Below, piece after piece: positions 50,910 to 61,949 of a DNA stretch of 64,000 nucleotides (positions are counted from its first letter, which is position 1; each line of letters opens with the position of its first letter). The DNA is from Rapana venosa (lineage: Eukaryota; Mollusca; Gastropoda; Neogastropoda; Muricidae). Location: the NCBI GenBank assembly GCA_028751875.1, contig CM054138.1, positions 41,396,209 through 41,460,208 on the forward strand. The letters run 5' to 3'. Under the pieces are notes generated by a model. It was not told where the DNA came from and searched no databases. It saw only the letters and a program-made list of their open reading frames with translations. Made by a program: the position numbers and the translations under genes.

Positions 50910-52740
50910 CATTCCTCTGACCACTTGGTTGTGCCTTCAATGTTTGTTTCTTGTCTTGCAGCTACTTTGCTTGAGCTTAGGACATTTCTCTGCTGTTCTG
51001 TACATAACATCATCTGACTCTTCCACCACCAATCCCCCCCCCCCCCCTCCATCCCCCCGCCGTGTCCACCATGTTTTCATAGAACAATCCACACAGATTC
51101 CAGGTTGAAGCTGACCTGAAGAGGGACTATATACCACATGTTGTTCCAGCTGAGACTTCTTTCATGCATGTTTTTCCATGGCGTCCATCGCCTCTGTTAG
51201 CTTTGCTTTTCTGTTGTCGTCAATCTTCTGGCATTGCTTTCTTCCTCACTCCCGTAATACCGTGCCCTCTTGGTTTTTACTTTGACTGCCGCTCCATTTT
51301 TGTTTATCCCATTCCCAACCTATAGGTTTGTTTTTTCTAGATTATTTTCTTGTTTCTTTCTCTTTTGTTTTTGTTTTGCTGCATTCACTGCCTCTGGGAC
51401 TTTCTGGCCAGTTTAAAGTTAGGGCTGACTGGATCTCTCCTCACCTTGTCTTCAGATCCTCAAGCACGCCTAACAGTCTTGTTTTCCTGGCTTCTATTCT
51501 GTGACTTGGGCTGCAGCTTCAACCTTTTTTCGGTTGGTGACAATAAAGCGCATCGTCATTGTTGCTGTAGTTTGGGTTGGTTTTGTCGTCGTCATCATCA
51601 TTACTATCATTATTCAAGGTATTGATACTAACCACTCTAAGTGTTCATAGATAAAGAGGTTGTGTTTTTTTTATATGTGACACATTTACAAAAGTAAAGA
51701 ACTAAAATCTCTATTTCTGATTTGCGTTGGTAAGGTAAATTTGAAAAATATGGGTATTCAGTAGTTTTTGTGTTCAGGTTCTTATCATTCTTAAGATATA
51801 GTTCAATGGTAAAGTAGTTTAGTGTTTAAATAGCTATTGTGTTCAAGAGCCTTCAGATAGTCAGAAAGTCATTTGCTTCCAAAGAACCACAACGTCCACT
51901 AATAAGATACCTTTTAAATGACAGTGTTACTGACTTTTACTTCCCTTTCTTCTGTCACTTCTTTCAAGGGAGGTGACAGGGAGATGAAGTTGGTGACGCA
52001 CTCTAATCGGGAGGTATTGGGTAGTGGCATGCCATAGGCATGCATCACGGAGCGTGTCTGCCACTTCATCAAAGCATGGGAACGTGGTGAGCAACTAGCT
52101 CTGAAGCCTGAGTACTTGGTTGTTTCAGCCCTACAGTTTGTGCTGCTGGTTGACTGGCACTTGAATTAAATACCCCCATCACTGGATGTGTTGGTGTTCT
52201 ACGTACTGGGGCAGGTGTGCCATCAAGCCATCTGTTTTTATGCCTTCGTTTCTGATAAGGTCTCTCTAGTTTTGCCGGCCAGTCAATGCAGATGTGTCAT
52301 TTCACAAATTGTGAGTTATTGCTCCAGTGCTTTGTTTTGGAATCGGAGGCTTATATTCTTTAAGAGGAGTGCCAGGTGATGGCTGACTAATGTTCTACTT
52401 CTCTGTCTTGATTCCCATCACTCAGCAAAGAAGCTGTCCAGGTAGTTGACGGTTATGACTTGCTTTAAGCTGCTTGTCCACAGTACCTAGGGTAGTAACA
52501 TGGAGTGCTTGTTCGAAAATGTCTTACCGATATGACCCCTGTTTTACCTATGCTGATATTCACGCTATGTTGTTTACATCTGCTGCTCAGGTTGTTAGGG
52601 AAACAAATACAGCTGCAGGAAAAAAAAAAAAAAAAAAAAAAAAGGGTGAAAGGGTGGCGCAGCGCTAAGTGGCGACGCGTTCTCCCGCTCTCCGAATTTC
52701 ACGGAGAGAAATCTGCCGTGACTTAAAGTGGTATGAAATA
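50910..52740. other. Non-coding unique DNA
   Basis: No supported exon or element seen; a poly-A run of about 24 bp lies at 52,620-52,643. Confidence 0.45.
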
Positions 52741-52741
52741 A

Positions 52742-52817
52742 AATCTGAGCGCTTTGATTTGTTGCTTTACAAGATTCAGCGCTATATAAATTCCATACAT
52801 TATTATTATTATTATTA
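52742..52817 (+). mobile_element. SINE-D tail with (ATT)n
   Basis: ATCTGAGCGCTTTGATTTGT, TGCTTTACAAGATTCAGCGC, then ATACATTATTATTATT. Upstream, GGTGGCGCAGCGCTAAGTGG (52,654-52,673) looks like its tRNA-type head. Confidence 0.85.
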
Positions 52818-52914
52818 AGCCTACGTCTTTGTAGTTCTTCTTTGTTTTCATTGAAGATGATTTGGACATCAGTTTTTTAAAAAATAATGATAACAGAATA
52901 AAAATAAATAAAAG

Positions 52915-53300
52915 AGGTTCACCAATGGTGAGATTTCTGCATATGCGACCGTTGGGATTTTTGTTTGTTTGTTGTTGTTGTTTGGGGTTGGGGTTTTGGG
53001 GGTTTGTTGTTGTTGTTTTTTGGTTGCTTTTTTTTTTTTTGGGGGGGGGGGGGGGGCACCATTAAGGTAGCCGGATTCCGACTTCGGGGATATGACTTCA
53101 GGAATGATTTCTAAACACAATACCAGTTTGCATGCAGTTTAAAAGCAAATGTCATCCGTTCCTACCGGCTCGAAGGGTCTACTCTTCCGTAAGAGAGAAT
53201 GGATTTGATCGTGTGCGCAAGATATTCTGCGTGCGTTCGAACACGGGACTTCGGTTTGTCTCATTGGAAGGGCTTTCGGGGGACAGTTCTGTTGTTGAAT
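52915..53300 (-). mobile_element. SINE-A2 with internal low-complexity expansion
   Basis: CACCAATGGTGAGATTTCTG and ATATGCGACCGTTG, then a T/G-rich expansion with a G run (53,041-53,056), then CACCATTAAGGTAGCCGGAT and the reverse-oriented body through GAAGGGTCTACTCTTCCGTA. Confidence 0.75.
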
Positions 53301-53344
53301 CGATCCCCTTAAACGGTGGTGGCTGTAATCCAGCACGATCACAG

Positions 53345-53535
53345 GCCTTTCAGCAATGTAGGCTATTTCGTGCCAGTAGGAACGAATGACCACATTTAAA
53401 TAAGGAAACGCATGCAGACAGATCTGTGTCGTGTTTAGACATCATCCCTGAAGTCGGAAAGCGCGTACCTAAATGGTGGGGAATAAATGAACGGCCGCAT
53501 CCGCAAAAATCTCACCAGTGGTGAACCTAGGAGAT
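53345..53535 (+). mobile_element. SINE-A2 fragment, opposite orientation
   Basis: CAGCAATGTAGGCTATTTCG, GTTTAGACATCATCCCTGAA and AAAATCTCACCAGTGGTGAA: it faces the A2 copy ending near 53,300. Confidence 0.7.
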
Positions 53536-53676
53536 CTAGCTGAGAAACGAAAAAAACAAAAAAACAAACAAAACCAAAACCAAGATCTATTGTTCTGTAG
53601 GGACGGAAAGAGAAAGTGTGTCCTGCCCTTGAAGACACTAAGCTCCTTGCAGGAAAGAATGACAGAAAGAAAAGGT

Positions 53677-53683
<7 letters not shown>

Positions 53684-53732
<49 letters not shown>

Positions 53733-53776
53733 AAAACACACACACACACACACATATATACACACGCGCGCGCGCA
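53684..53776. repeat. (CA)n microsatellite
   Basis: CA repeat ending in GCGCGCGCGC, about 50 bp before the acceptor of the DUF1647-like gene. Confidence 0.95.
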
Positions 53777-53828
53777 AAACCAAGAACATGTTTATAAGAT
53801 ACATGAATATGCCTGTGCTCTTGCGCAG

Positions 53829-54182
53829 GTTATTGCACTGAGTGACTGCGCCATGGGGAAACACGGGCGGTTGCTGATGGTGCCGGCAGGAGCAATGGCT
53901 GTGTGCCTGGTGGTGGTTTTATATTACTGGAATGACTACGTTCCCCGCCTGCTGCCACTCTATCTGCTGTACAGTCACTTCTCCTCCTCTTCCATCTCCT
54001 CCTCTTCATCTCCTCCTCTTACATCTCCTCCTCTTCCATCTCCTCCTCTTCCATCTCCTCCTCTAACATCTCCTCCTCTAACTCGTCTGACCCCGCCCCA
54101 AATGCTACGGCTTCCATGGCAGCGACATCCAACCACAGCGACAACAGTACCCTGATGCAAATCTACCTGACTACCTACAATG
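53829..54182 (+). CDS. DUF1647-like gene exon with start codon; 1-nt deletion in Ser repeat
   Basis: Acceptor CTTGCGCAG at 53,820-53,828, so an upstream 5'UTR exon is likely. ATG at 53853-53855 has good context (G at -3 and +4). The stem is coded by repeats of TCC ATC TCC TCC TCT; the unit at about 54,004-54,009 reads TCTTCATC instead of TCTTCCATC, losing one C. The original frame then becomes Pro/Leu-rich and stops at 54,153-54,155. The shifted frame continues Ser-Ile-Ser-Ser repeats, then [23 protein letters not shown] and IYLTTYN, with four sequons, and splices cleanly (donor G|GTGAGG). Confidence 0.7.
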
Positions 54183-54289
54183 GTGAGGGCAATTCCATAC
54201 TGGTCTACAACATCAATAGACTTTGTTGTTGTTTTGTTGTCGTTGTTGTTGTAGAGAATGAAGAATCTGTATTTGTTGCACTGTCTGTC

Positions 54290-54321
<32 letters not shown>

Positions 54322-55871
54322 AGCAGTGTTCTCGGCTTGAAATTTAAATGGCTGTCTCTCAGGAAAGCAGATTGCCTCAGCCCCCCCCCCCCCCCCCCTC
54401 CCTCGCCATCCCCCCTCCCTCTTCCAGAACGGCAAAATGCATTTTTTTAAAATCATTTTTATTTCAAGGGGACAGGATAGCTTAGTGGTCAGAGCACTTG
54501 CTTACCCCAAGCTAAGGTTCAGTGGGGTTAACTAACGGATGGGTGACCGTTTGCGCGCCTTGGTTTCTGTACAGTCCTCCAGTTCACCCAGTTGTAAATG
54601 GGTACCTGCCCTCTTTAGGGTCAGGGAAGTTAAAGCAGCGAGGAAGAGGAGATGGGCGCCGCCCTCAATGTGCTGGCCTGTAGAGAAGTGAGGTCTCTGA
54701 CACCTCGCTCCTTAACGACCGCAACAGGTTAAGGGAACACCGCGTTTGCTGGAGTGGGTTCACTGTGGGACACTGGATACACTTCCAGCACCAACAGTAC
54801 CCCCCTTTCTGTCAGTGTTTTAGCCTTTTCCCGCTCCTCCGAGGTTCACCGATGGTGAAAGTTTGCGTATGCGACCAATTTCGTCCACCATGAAAGTAAA
54901 CGCACTCCGACTTCGGGGATGTATGCTGGCTATGTTCGTGTTTCCACAACTCACCCAACGCTGACATGAATCACGGGATCTTTAACGTGCATATTTGATC
55001 TTCTGCATGGGTATATGCACGCAGGGAATTAAGGCACTGGCAGGTCTGTACTTGAAGTTCACCTGGGAGATTGTCAAAATCCCCACCCTTAATTCACTAG
55101 ACGCCACCGAGATTCAAACCTTCGAAATTATGGACCCATGGAATTGACGTTGAACGGCCTTAACCGCTCAGCTGTTAGCGTCTGTCATTTTTTTTAGCTT
55201 GACTTTTGGTTTGTTTTATCACTCGCCTTCAGCTTGACCTCTCCCATAGTCTGGTAGACCGTTTGGGGCACCACTGAAGATTTTGCAACCAGCTTCCTGC
55301 ACTCTGCGGTTTTCAGCTTTCCTTAGCAAGTCGTTCCACTCAAGGCCAGTCCACTCTCTGATGTTGTCTTGCCATTGTCGACTCTGTCTGCCTCTTCGTC
55401 TCCCTCCTTGTACTGTTCCCTGTAGGACAGTCTCGGCCAGTCCAAATGTTCGTGTGACGTGCCCGTACCACTTCAGTTGGCGTTTTTTCCATTGAAGTCA
55501 GGAGCTCTTCATTGGCGTTTTCAAATCTGGTTTTTACTGCCTCGTTATTTATAGGATTTCTGAATGAGATACATGGAAGTTTGCGAAAGCATCTCATCAC
55601 CATTGCTTCACTTATTATTTTTGCTTTACGCTTTCCCCCCAAATTCTTCTCATCATCTCTTTCGTTTTTTTTTAAACCTTCTTTGTCCATTCTTCAGTTC
55701 TTTGTTTTGTTTTAGTCTTTGTTTAGTTGGTTGATTGATTTTAAAGCGAGTTTGTCTTTGTCTTTTTTCCCCCCTTCCGACAATCTGATAATCAGGCTCT
55801 CCATCGACACATTTGTTAGTTTGTTTTTTGTTGGGATGGGGTGGTATTCGTGTGCGTGCGTGCGTGCGTGC

Positions 55872-55939
<68 letters not shown>

Positions 55940-56964
55940 TCATTTTTTTGTTTTGTTTGCGTGTCTGTGTGTTTGTGGGGTTTTTTGTGTGGGGTTTTTT
56001 TTTTGGGGGGGCTTCTTTGAGGGGTGGGGGGGGGTCGTTCCTCGGGTAGAGCTCTGAGGTTCACCAATGGTGAGAGTTTGCGTATGCGACAGTTTTTATC
56101 CACCATGAAGGTAGCTGCATTCCGACTTTGGGAATGTTTGTTTGGTTTAATTTGTGTGCCTGTTTGTACGGGGCTTATGTTTTTTGTTGTTGTTTTTTGC
56201 CGTGTATGAATTACACCTACTTGTAGTGTGTTGCAAGTATAACACAAAAAACCTTAATATCTATTTAGACATAATTATGTTAGTCTTATTCTTCTGTCGA
56301 AGAGGCACAGGTCGTTGCCAGTAACAACTCTTTTGTTGCCATGATTCTTTTACGTGTTGAAAACTGAGGCAATTATGTGAAAAGTGAGGCAGTTCTTTGA
56401 AAAATGAGGCAGCTATTTCACCCGCAAAAAAACCCAAACCAAAAAAACAGAGAGGGATTTTTTTATGTGTTCACTATATATTATACTGTGGTTTCTGCTG
56501 CTATTACGTTGCTGAATTTCTCAAGTTCAACGATTTTAACAGTGAGTGGGTTGCTTGTTTGTTTGTTGTTGTTGTTGTGCGTTCCCCAGCTTTACACCCT
56601 GGGGGTCACCCAGAACATGCACTCTGACTCACTCATCCCACCTGGGAATTACTGTGAGATAGGAAGTACACCGGGTGAGAAGTTTGCATGTACGACTATT
56701 TTCAAGTACCTCGCCACATAGGCAGCCATACTCCGTCTTCAGAGGATTTTTTCTCCTATAAAGGAGAGTGCAGGTTGTTATGTTAAGAGCTTATCATGGC
56801 TGAAGGCAATCTCAACACAACATTTTAAACATAACAGCATTTTAATGTAGGCCTTGGCAATTAGCTGACATCAATAACCTGACACAGCTTTTGGCCTGGG
56901 CCAAGTTTGTTTGTTGATGTTGTTGTTGTTTTGGTGGTGATCAACGTTGTCAGACCAACGCTGT

Positions 56965-56998
<34 letters not shown>

Positions 56999-57221
56999 AG
57001 CGATAAAAGTGAATCCAGACAACGTGCCAAAGGATGTCTGCCCGCCTGAGTTAGAGGAACAGCGTAAGTAAGAGAGAAACATGCATTGGCGTCAAAGTCT
57101 CTTCCTGTACACAGATAGACGCGCGTGTGATTCACATAGCACAGTAGCAGTGAGCACGACACGAGCGTAAAGAAATACTGATGGCAGTAAACACACACAC
57201 ACACACGCACGCACGCACGCG

Positions 57222-57261
<40 letters not shown>

Positions 57262-60200
57262 TTTTTTTTTTCCTTAGCAACAACTCAGAGGTTTACTAAT
57301 GATGAGATTTTGCGTATGCGACCGTTTTTTCCCCCCGATCATTAAGGTAGCCGCAATCCGTCTTGGGCGATAACACGAGGAAATGTACTGGCTTTGATCA
57401 GATCAATGGACCGTAGAGCTGTTCAGGGAAAGAGATGGAGGGACAGACAGAAAAGACAGACAGACAAGAAACAATGAATCTACAGCGCTGTTGAATTAAC
57501 AGAACATTTTTGGGGGTGAAGATATGGGGGTATGAATGATTGAATCTCTTGAACAGCTCTTCAGTGTGGTTGTTTTTTTTAAAAAGGGGAGGGGGGGAGG
57601 GAAACAAAAAGAGGGAAAAGGACGAGCCATGAACACACTCTCTCTCAGACTAGAGAGTGAGGAGGAAGACAGGGCTGTCCTTCCCCTCCTGCCCTTTGTA
57701 GACATCGCTGGCTATTCTAGGGGTCAGCTGTGAATGGGGGACCTTGAAGGCGCTATTGTTTTGTTGGAATGGTGGCTCTGTACACCCCCTGCACGCTGTT
57801 CACAGGGCCCTGTTTGTCAACACAGTGCAGGGGGGAAAACTGAAGACCACTCTGGAAGCATACAGACACCTGCAGTGTTGGTCAGGAAATAATTATGAGC
57901 AGCACTCTCCAAATCGCATCCATAAAGTGGATGAAGCTCGACTGTGTGGTCCCAGTCTTCACAATGAGCCCACAGCTGGAGTCCAAAAATATCTCTCTGC
58001 CTCTTCTGGGATTCGAACCCACGACCTTCCAGTCCGTGGCTGGAGTCCGAAAAATCCCTATGCCTCTTATGGGATTCGAACCCACGCTAACCACTGCGCC
58101 ATGGCGACTGACTCATTTGATGTTCGTTTATCTGTTCCTAAGGATTGCTACGAAGTATGTAGGTGAACTGGCTCACTTTGAGTTACTGCTGCATCCAAGC
58201 GCGAAGTTTCAGAAGCATATGAAACCATGGGTTATATTTGAGCATCAAATATCTTGATAAACAAATCAGAGGCATTGTTATTCAAAGACCATTGATTTTT
58301 CCATGCACACGATAAACTGTTCTTTCTCCGACTTTCAAGATTTCTTTACATGCAGTGGTGAAACTAAGCTTAGTGGAAAAAACCAGATTCCTACATATTT
58401 GTATATGTTAATCACTGGCTTAAGACCTCCATCATCTCCAGCCACTGTTCATGAACTGCTAGGAAACCTCCCTTTCTAAAGACAGTGATATTACTTTTAT
58501 TCAAATTGACTTTGAGACCAAGAAGCACTGCAAATTGTTTTACTGTTTTTGTAAACCTACCATTGTTTCAGATAAAAGAATAACATTCTCTGCTAATAGG
58601 AGAATAAACAATTCTGTGGGGACCATGAGAAAAGTTCATTGATAGAAATAAAAAATGATAACGGACTGCATATGTCACCCTGTTTATCACCAGTCTTACA
58701 CTTAACCTTGCACCACACTGAATCCTGCATTTCACATTCTGATACATGGCCTATAAACATCGTAGTAGGTTACCTTTCACACCAATTTTCACGAGAATGG
58801 GCTTTAATAAATTCCTGTTGATAGTCAGAAGCCTTTCAAAATCAATGAACGCTTCACACAACTTACGATTATAAGCAAACGGTTTCTGGACAAATGCAAG
58901 AAGGATAAGCAGAATATGGTCTGTTGTGAAATATCCTTTCTTAAAATCTGCTTGGATCTCACCAGTAGCTTGATGTGTCTTAATCCATTTATGTCATCTT
59001 CTGTTTATAATTATAAAGTACAGCTTGCTGCTTTAGTCACTAAGGAAAATTCCTCGATAATAATTTTTATAACTGCCTTTTTATGTCATGTCAAGATTAT
59101 GTTTGGAGAAGAGAAAAAACTACCACCTTCAAAAAATTTATAAAACAACTTTTAAAAAAAGAAAGGCACCATGTTATTGCCACCGTTTTAAAAGTAATTC
59201 TCCAAAAATCAGAGCAGAACCTGCAGCTTTATGATTTGTTAGTTTCCCACACGCAGATAGAGAGAGAGAGAGAGAGAGGGGTGGGGGGGGGGGACCAAAG
59301 GCAAGTGTACGCCTATCCATTGTACGTCTGTGCAGACGGGGCATGCTGGATGTCTGGGTGCAACGCTTCATTTCTGCCTTTGGAAGAACGTTTACCACAC
59401 CTTCTCCAAACCCACCACGCAATCACTGAAAAGCACAAACTCGTGATTGACAACTTTGTCAGACAACCAAAATATGTCGATGTGGTGTTTGTCACTGCGG
59501 CTTCGTCCAATCATTTCGAAGAGAGCCAAGGTGTGGTCAGGGGTTTACATCGCCTGATCTTTCCATGGCTTCGGCAGCAGGGAACGTGGACTTTTCACTT
59601 CTATTACTACGACTTGGGACTGACTTCTTATCAACTAAAGAAGGTTACACTCTCTCTCTCTCTCTCTCTCTCTCTGGTGGTAAATGGGGGCCTATACTGC
59701 TTTGGCATTGTAGACTCCCAAGTCCTCCTTTTACCTTCATGTGGTGTCACCTGGGTAGCGCTAACAGGAGAGGGCTCTTATCTGAAGTCAAAGGCAAACG
59801 AAAAGCTCCACATGGAAAAAACCTAGAGTAGCAGGAAATTATTACATATATCATCATGACTGATCTATTGATGAATGTAAATAAAAAGTTTTAAAAATCG
59901 GTGATGTAACAATCGGCTGGTGATCCCTGTGCTGAATATAAATGTTATGTTGTGCATCATTCCATGGTGTGGTAACCATGTCATGATGTCCATTCTTTTG
60001 AAAAACATTTGACTATTGAAATTTTATTTCATAGACTTTGTCTGCTGCGCACCATGTTTGTAATATCTGTTTGTTTAAACTATTGATTATTTATCATTGA
60101 TTGCATGACTGTGTAAGATTATGTTGAATGCATGCGCTTTGATTTGTCTTTTCAAGATGTAGCGCTATATAAGTTCCATTATTATTATTATTATTATTAT

Positions 60201-61106
60201 TATTGTGTTCCATGTGTTGTATGAAAGTTTCTGGACTGTTTGTTTCTGGATTATTTTGTTTCCTCCCTGACCCTCTGTCCCCATGTGAAAAAGCTTAAAG
60301 CCTATGGCATTGAATACCCAGGCCCTGATGTACTGTAGGAATATTCCATTTAATAACTAGTACGTTAATTAACTGTCCTGCCACCCTCCTTTCTTCAGTG
60401 TCTATCTGACGTGGGCTGAGGAGAATTTCATTCAGTCTTATTAACCATTTTCTGGTTGCAATAATAGTAATAATAATAATAAATTCTGCTTAGAGTGAAA
60501 GTATACCTCCTGGGAGTAGGAATGTAACAAAATTACTGCAGATGGTAAGAAAGTTAATTTAATTATGTTTGTAAGCCGTGCTCGACGATGACCTCCAAAA
60601 CAGCAGAAGAAACAGCTGCCGTTTCGGAAATTGGACAGAAATCTGATTATAGTGGAAGTGCCTTGTCCACAGCACACCCCCACTCTCTCGGCCATGAGGG
60701 CATATGGACAGTCAGCGTTGGAGATGTTCTCCAAAGGCCAACTAGCCCCCAGGGCTGCAGCACATAAGGACTGTGCGAGTCAAGCCTCCTAGTCAGAGAG
60801 TCATAGTCGATCAACAAAGACTAGGCTGTAAAGTGAAATTCCATGAGTGGGAAAGAAAGCCACTGGTCATACAGCCTCTCACTTTGCTGTTGCCCCCAGC
60901 GTCAATGGTTTAAATCAAGAACTGGGATAAAGTCCAGGCGCTGAAGAAAGTGATTGGTAACTAGGAATCAAAACAGTAGTCTGTTGATATGTGTGTTTCA
61001 GCTGAAGGCCTTGTGTAACTGCACGGTGGTTTCTTTTCCTTTTGCAAAATTGCCCTACAAGTTCGGCAAACTGAAAACCTGCATTTGGAAACCTCTTCTT
61101 TTCAAA
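53853..61106 (+). CDS. DUF1647-type, glycosyltransferase-like type II membrane protein (5' part; apparent frameshift)
   Basis: Exons: 53853-54182, 57001-57063, 59306-59643 and 61002-61106, joined as phases 1, 1, 0, 0. A short basic N-terminus (MGKHGR) and one hydrophobic helix (about residues 7-24) give type II topology. A Ser-rich, N-glycan-rich stem follows, then [18 protein letters not shown], a Cys-containing [16 protein letters not shown] block and the core [40 protein letters not shown] and CIWKPLLFK. The FVTAxSSNHFxE, YDLGL and WKPL motifs match DUF1647, a family of unknown activity. Topology and motifs suggest a Golgi glycosyltransferase, but no donor or acceptor can be named. As written the frame breaks in exon 1 (see the exon 1 entry). 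The gene continues past 61,106 and its end is not found, so it is partial. Confidence 0.75.
54294..54400. repeat. Two poly-C runs
   Basis: C runs at about 54,292-54,311 and 54,381-54,398, in intron 1 of the DUF1647-like gene. Confidence 0.92.
54469..54742 (+). mobile_element. SINE-B copy
   Basis: Forward head GGGGACAGGATAGCTTAGTG GTCAGAGCACTTGCTT, body AGTTCACCCAGTTGTAAATG, end TCTGACACCTCGCTCCTTAA. Confidence 0.88.
54837..54925 (-). mobile_element. SINE-A2 terminal fragment
   Basis: CTCCGAGGTTCACCGATGGT, GCGTATGCGACCAATTTCGT, CTCCGACTTCGGGGATG. Confidence 0.72.
54930..55190 (-). mobile_element. SINE-F copy
   Basis: CGGGATCTTTAACGTGCATA, CCCACCCTTAATTCACTAGA, CCACCGAGATTCAAACCTTC and a tRNA-like end CTTAACCGCTCAGCTGTTAG. 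Confidence 0.75.
55215..55640 (-). pseudogene. LINE ORF2 C-terminal tail fragment
   Basis: Minus-strand frames give [39 protein letters not shown], then after a frameshift [20 protein letters not shown] and [13 protein letters not shown]. It belongs to the same LINE tail family as 45,897-46,190. Confidence 0.8.
55849..55940. repeat. (GTGC)n(TG)n microsatellite
   Basis: Five GTGC units then about 65 bp of TG. Confidence 0.95.
56045..56140 (-). mobile_element. SINE-A2 terminal fragment
   Basis: GAGCTCTGAGGTTCACCAAT, GAGAGTTTGCGTATGCGACA, AAGGTAGCTGCATTCCGACT. It follows T- and G-runs. Confidence 0.75.
57001..57063 (+). CDS. DUF1647-like gene exon 2 (63 nt)
   Basis: Acceptor GTGTTACAG directly after a (TG)n tract, donor CAGC|GTAAGT. 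Joined to exon 1 it gives [20 protein letters not shown] and LEEQ. Phase 1 on both sides. Confidence 0.75.
57192..57258. repeat. (CA)n(CGCA)n(CA)n microsatellite
   Basis: CA, GCACGCACGC and CA blocks, immediately after exon 2 of the DUF1647-like gene. Confidence 0.93.
57285..57372 (-). mobile_element. SINE-A2 terminal fragment
   Basis: CTCAGAGGTTTACTAATGAT, TTTTGCGTATGCGACCGTTT, TTAAGGTAGCCGCAATCCGT. Confidence 0.72.
57835..58110 (-). mobile_element. SINE-E copy with duplicated box-B region
   Basis: On the minus strand: GGCGCAGTGGTTAGCGTGGG TTCGAATCCCATAAGAGG, then a second GTGGGTTCGAATCCCAGAAG, then AGCTTCATCCACTTTATGGA and CTGACCAACACTGCAGGTGT. The two box-B motifs 60-70 bp apart indicate an internal duplication. 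Confidence 0.8.
58110..59250. other. Intron 2 of the DUF1647-like gene, possible decayed LINE RT
   Basis: Minus-strand text between about 58,380 and 59,100 has short peptides with a reverse-transcriptase flavour, but stops are frequent and no motif is decisive. Otherwise nothing is recognised. Confidence 0.3.
59256..59293. repeat. (GA)n plus poly-G tract
   Basis: GA repeats run into TGGGG, directly upstream of the exon 3 acceptor and replacing the expected polypyrimidine tract. Confidence 0.92.
59306..59643 (+). CDS. DUF1647-like gene exon 3: core domain
   Basis: Encodes Leu (split codon C|TG), [20 protein letters not shown], then [30 protein letters not shown] and [15 protein letters not shown]. 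Donor AAG|GTTACA. The acceptor AGGCAAG|TG is the only nearby AG in the right phase, but its upstream tract is GA/G-rich rather than pyrimidine-rich, so the left edge is uncertain. Conservation of the core is clear. Confidence 0.8.
60130..60205 (+). mobile_element. SINE-D tail with (ATT)n
   Basis: GCGCTTTGATTTGTCTTTTC, AAGATGTAGCGCTATATAAG, then TTCCATTATTATTATTATTA. Confidence 0.85.
61002..61106 (+). CDS. DUF1647-like gene exon 4
   Basis: Acceptor GTGTGTTTCAG, donor AAA|GTGAGT; 35 codons in phase 0: [20 protein letters not shown] and [13 protein letters not shown]. The C-x-V-x-x-F-x-F...W-K-P-L pattern continues the DUF1647 motif from exon 3. Confidence 0.85.
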
Positions 61107-61309
61107 GTGAGTGACTTACAGATTTTCTTAGACTTATCTCCCTTTGAGGCTGTTATTGTGGAAGGGGGGGGGGGGGGGTGGAATGTTTTCTTTTGTTTTT
61201 TGTTGTTATTGGGGTGTGGGGGGTTGTTTGTTTGGGGGTCTTTTGGTTTGGTTTTTTGGAGGGGTTTTTGTGTTTTGTTGTTGTTGTTGTTGTTGTTTTT
61301 GGGGGGGTC

Positions 61310-61405
61310 CTCGGCAAGAGCTCCAAAGTTCACTAATGGTGAGACTTTTGCGTATGCGACCTTTTTTTTTTCTCCATTAAGGTAGCTGTATTCTGACTTC
61401 GGGAT
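61310..61405 (-). mobile_element. SINE-A2 terminal fragment
   Basis: CGGCAAGAGCTCCAAAGTTC, GGTGAGACTTTTGCGTATGC, TTAAGGTAGCTGTATTCTGA; preceded by G- and T-rich runs. Confidence 0.75.
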
Positions 61406-61675
61406 ACATTTAGGGATTGAACCTATCAATTTTGCCAGGCCATTCGGGAGGTACCTCCCAGATATTTTCGATTTTCCCTTCCCTATATCAACTTGTTTGC
61501 CTCTACAGTATAATGCCTCCATTAATTTTTCTGTTACAAAAATGCTTGCTTTGTTTTCAATAGATACAAATTACGTCTTGATTAAACCTCACTGGCTATG
61601 GTAGTGCCACTGCGCTACACTATGTCTTTTGATAACTGGAAACAAAAGCCCCCCCCCCCCCCCCCCCCCCCCCCC

Positions 61676-61895
61676 ATACCTCCGTGGGGATTCGGGGAGG
61701 GGAGGGGGGGCTGTCGGCTGTCCGTATAAATAGCATCCCCACCTTCTGGAAAGTCTGTGCTAGGAATTACATGTTTTCTAACCCTATCCCTGTTTCTGCC
61801 TTGTTCCTTTTCTTCCTGTCACCTCCTCCTTGTCTATTTTCTGCCTTCTTGGTACATTCTTCTGCCTTTTTTCAAGAAAGACAGTCTTAAGATGA
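61676..61895 (+). mobile_element. SINE-C copy after poly-C run
   Basis: A C run (about 61,650-61,675) leads into ATACCTCCGTGGGGATTCGG, CCGTATAAATAGCATCCCCA, TTCTGCCTTCTTGGTACATT. Confidence 0.8.
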
Positions 61896-61949
61896 AACAA
61901 TTCTCTCCCATGTCAGTCAGCGACCCATTTCTAAAATCCAGCAACCTGT

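Noticed and set aside
57744..58166. 140-codon frame with [11 protein letters not shown]
   Set aside because: GIRTHD/GFEPT-type peptides are the translation of box-B sequence in tRNA-derived SINEs; here it is the SINE-E copy.
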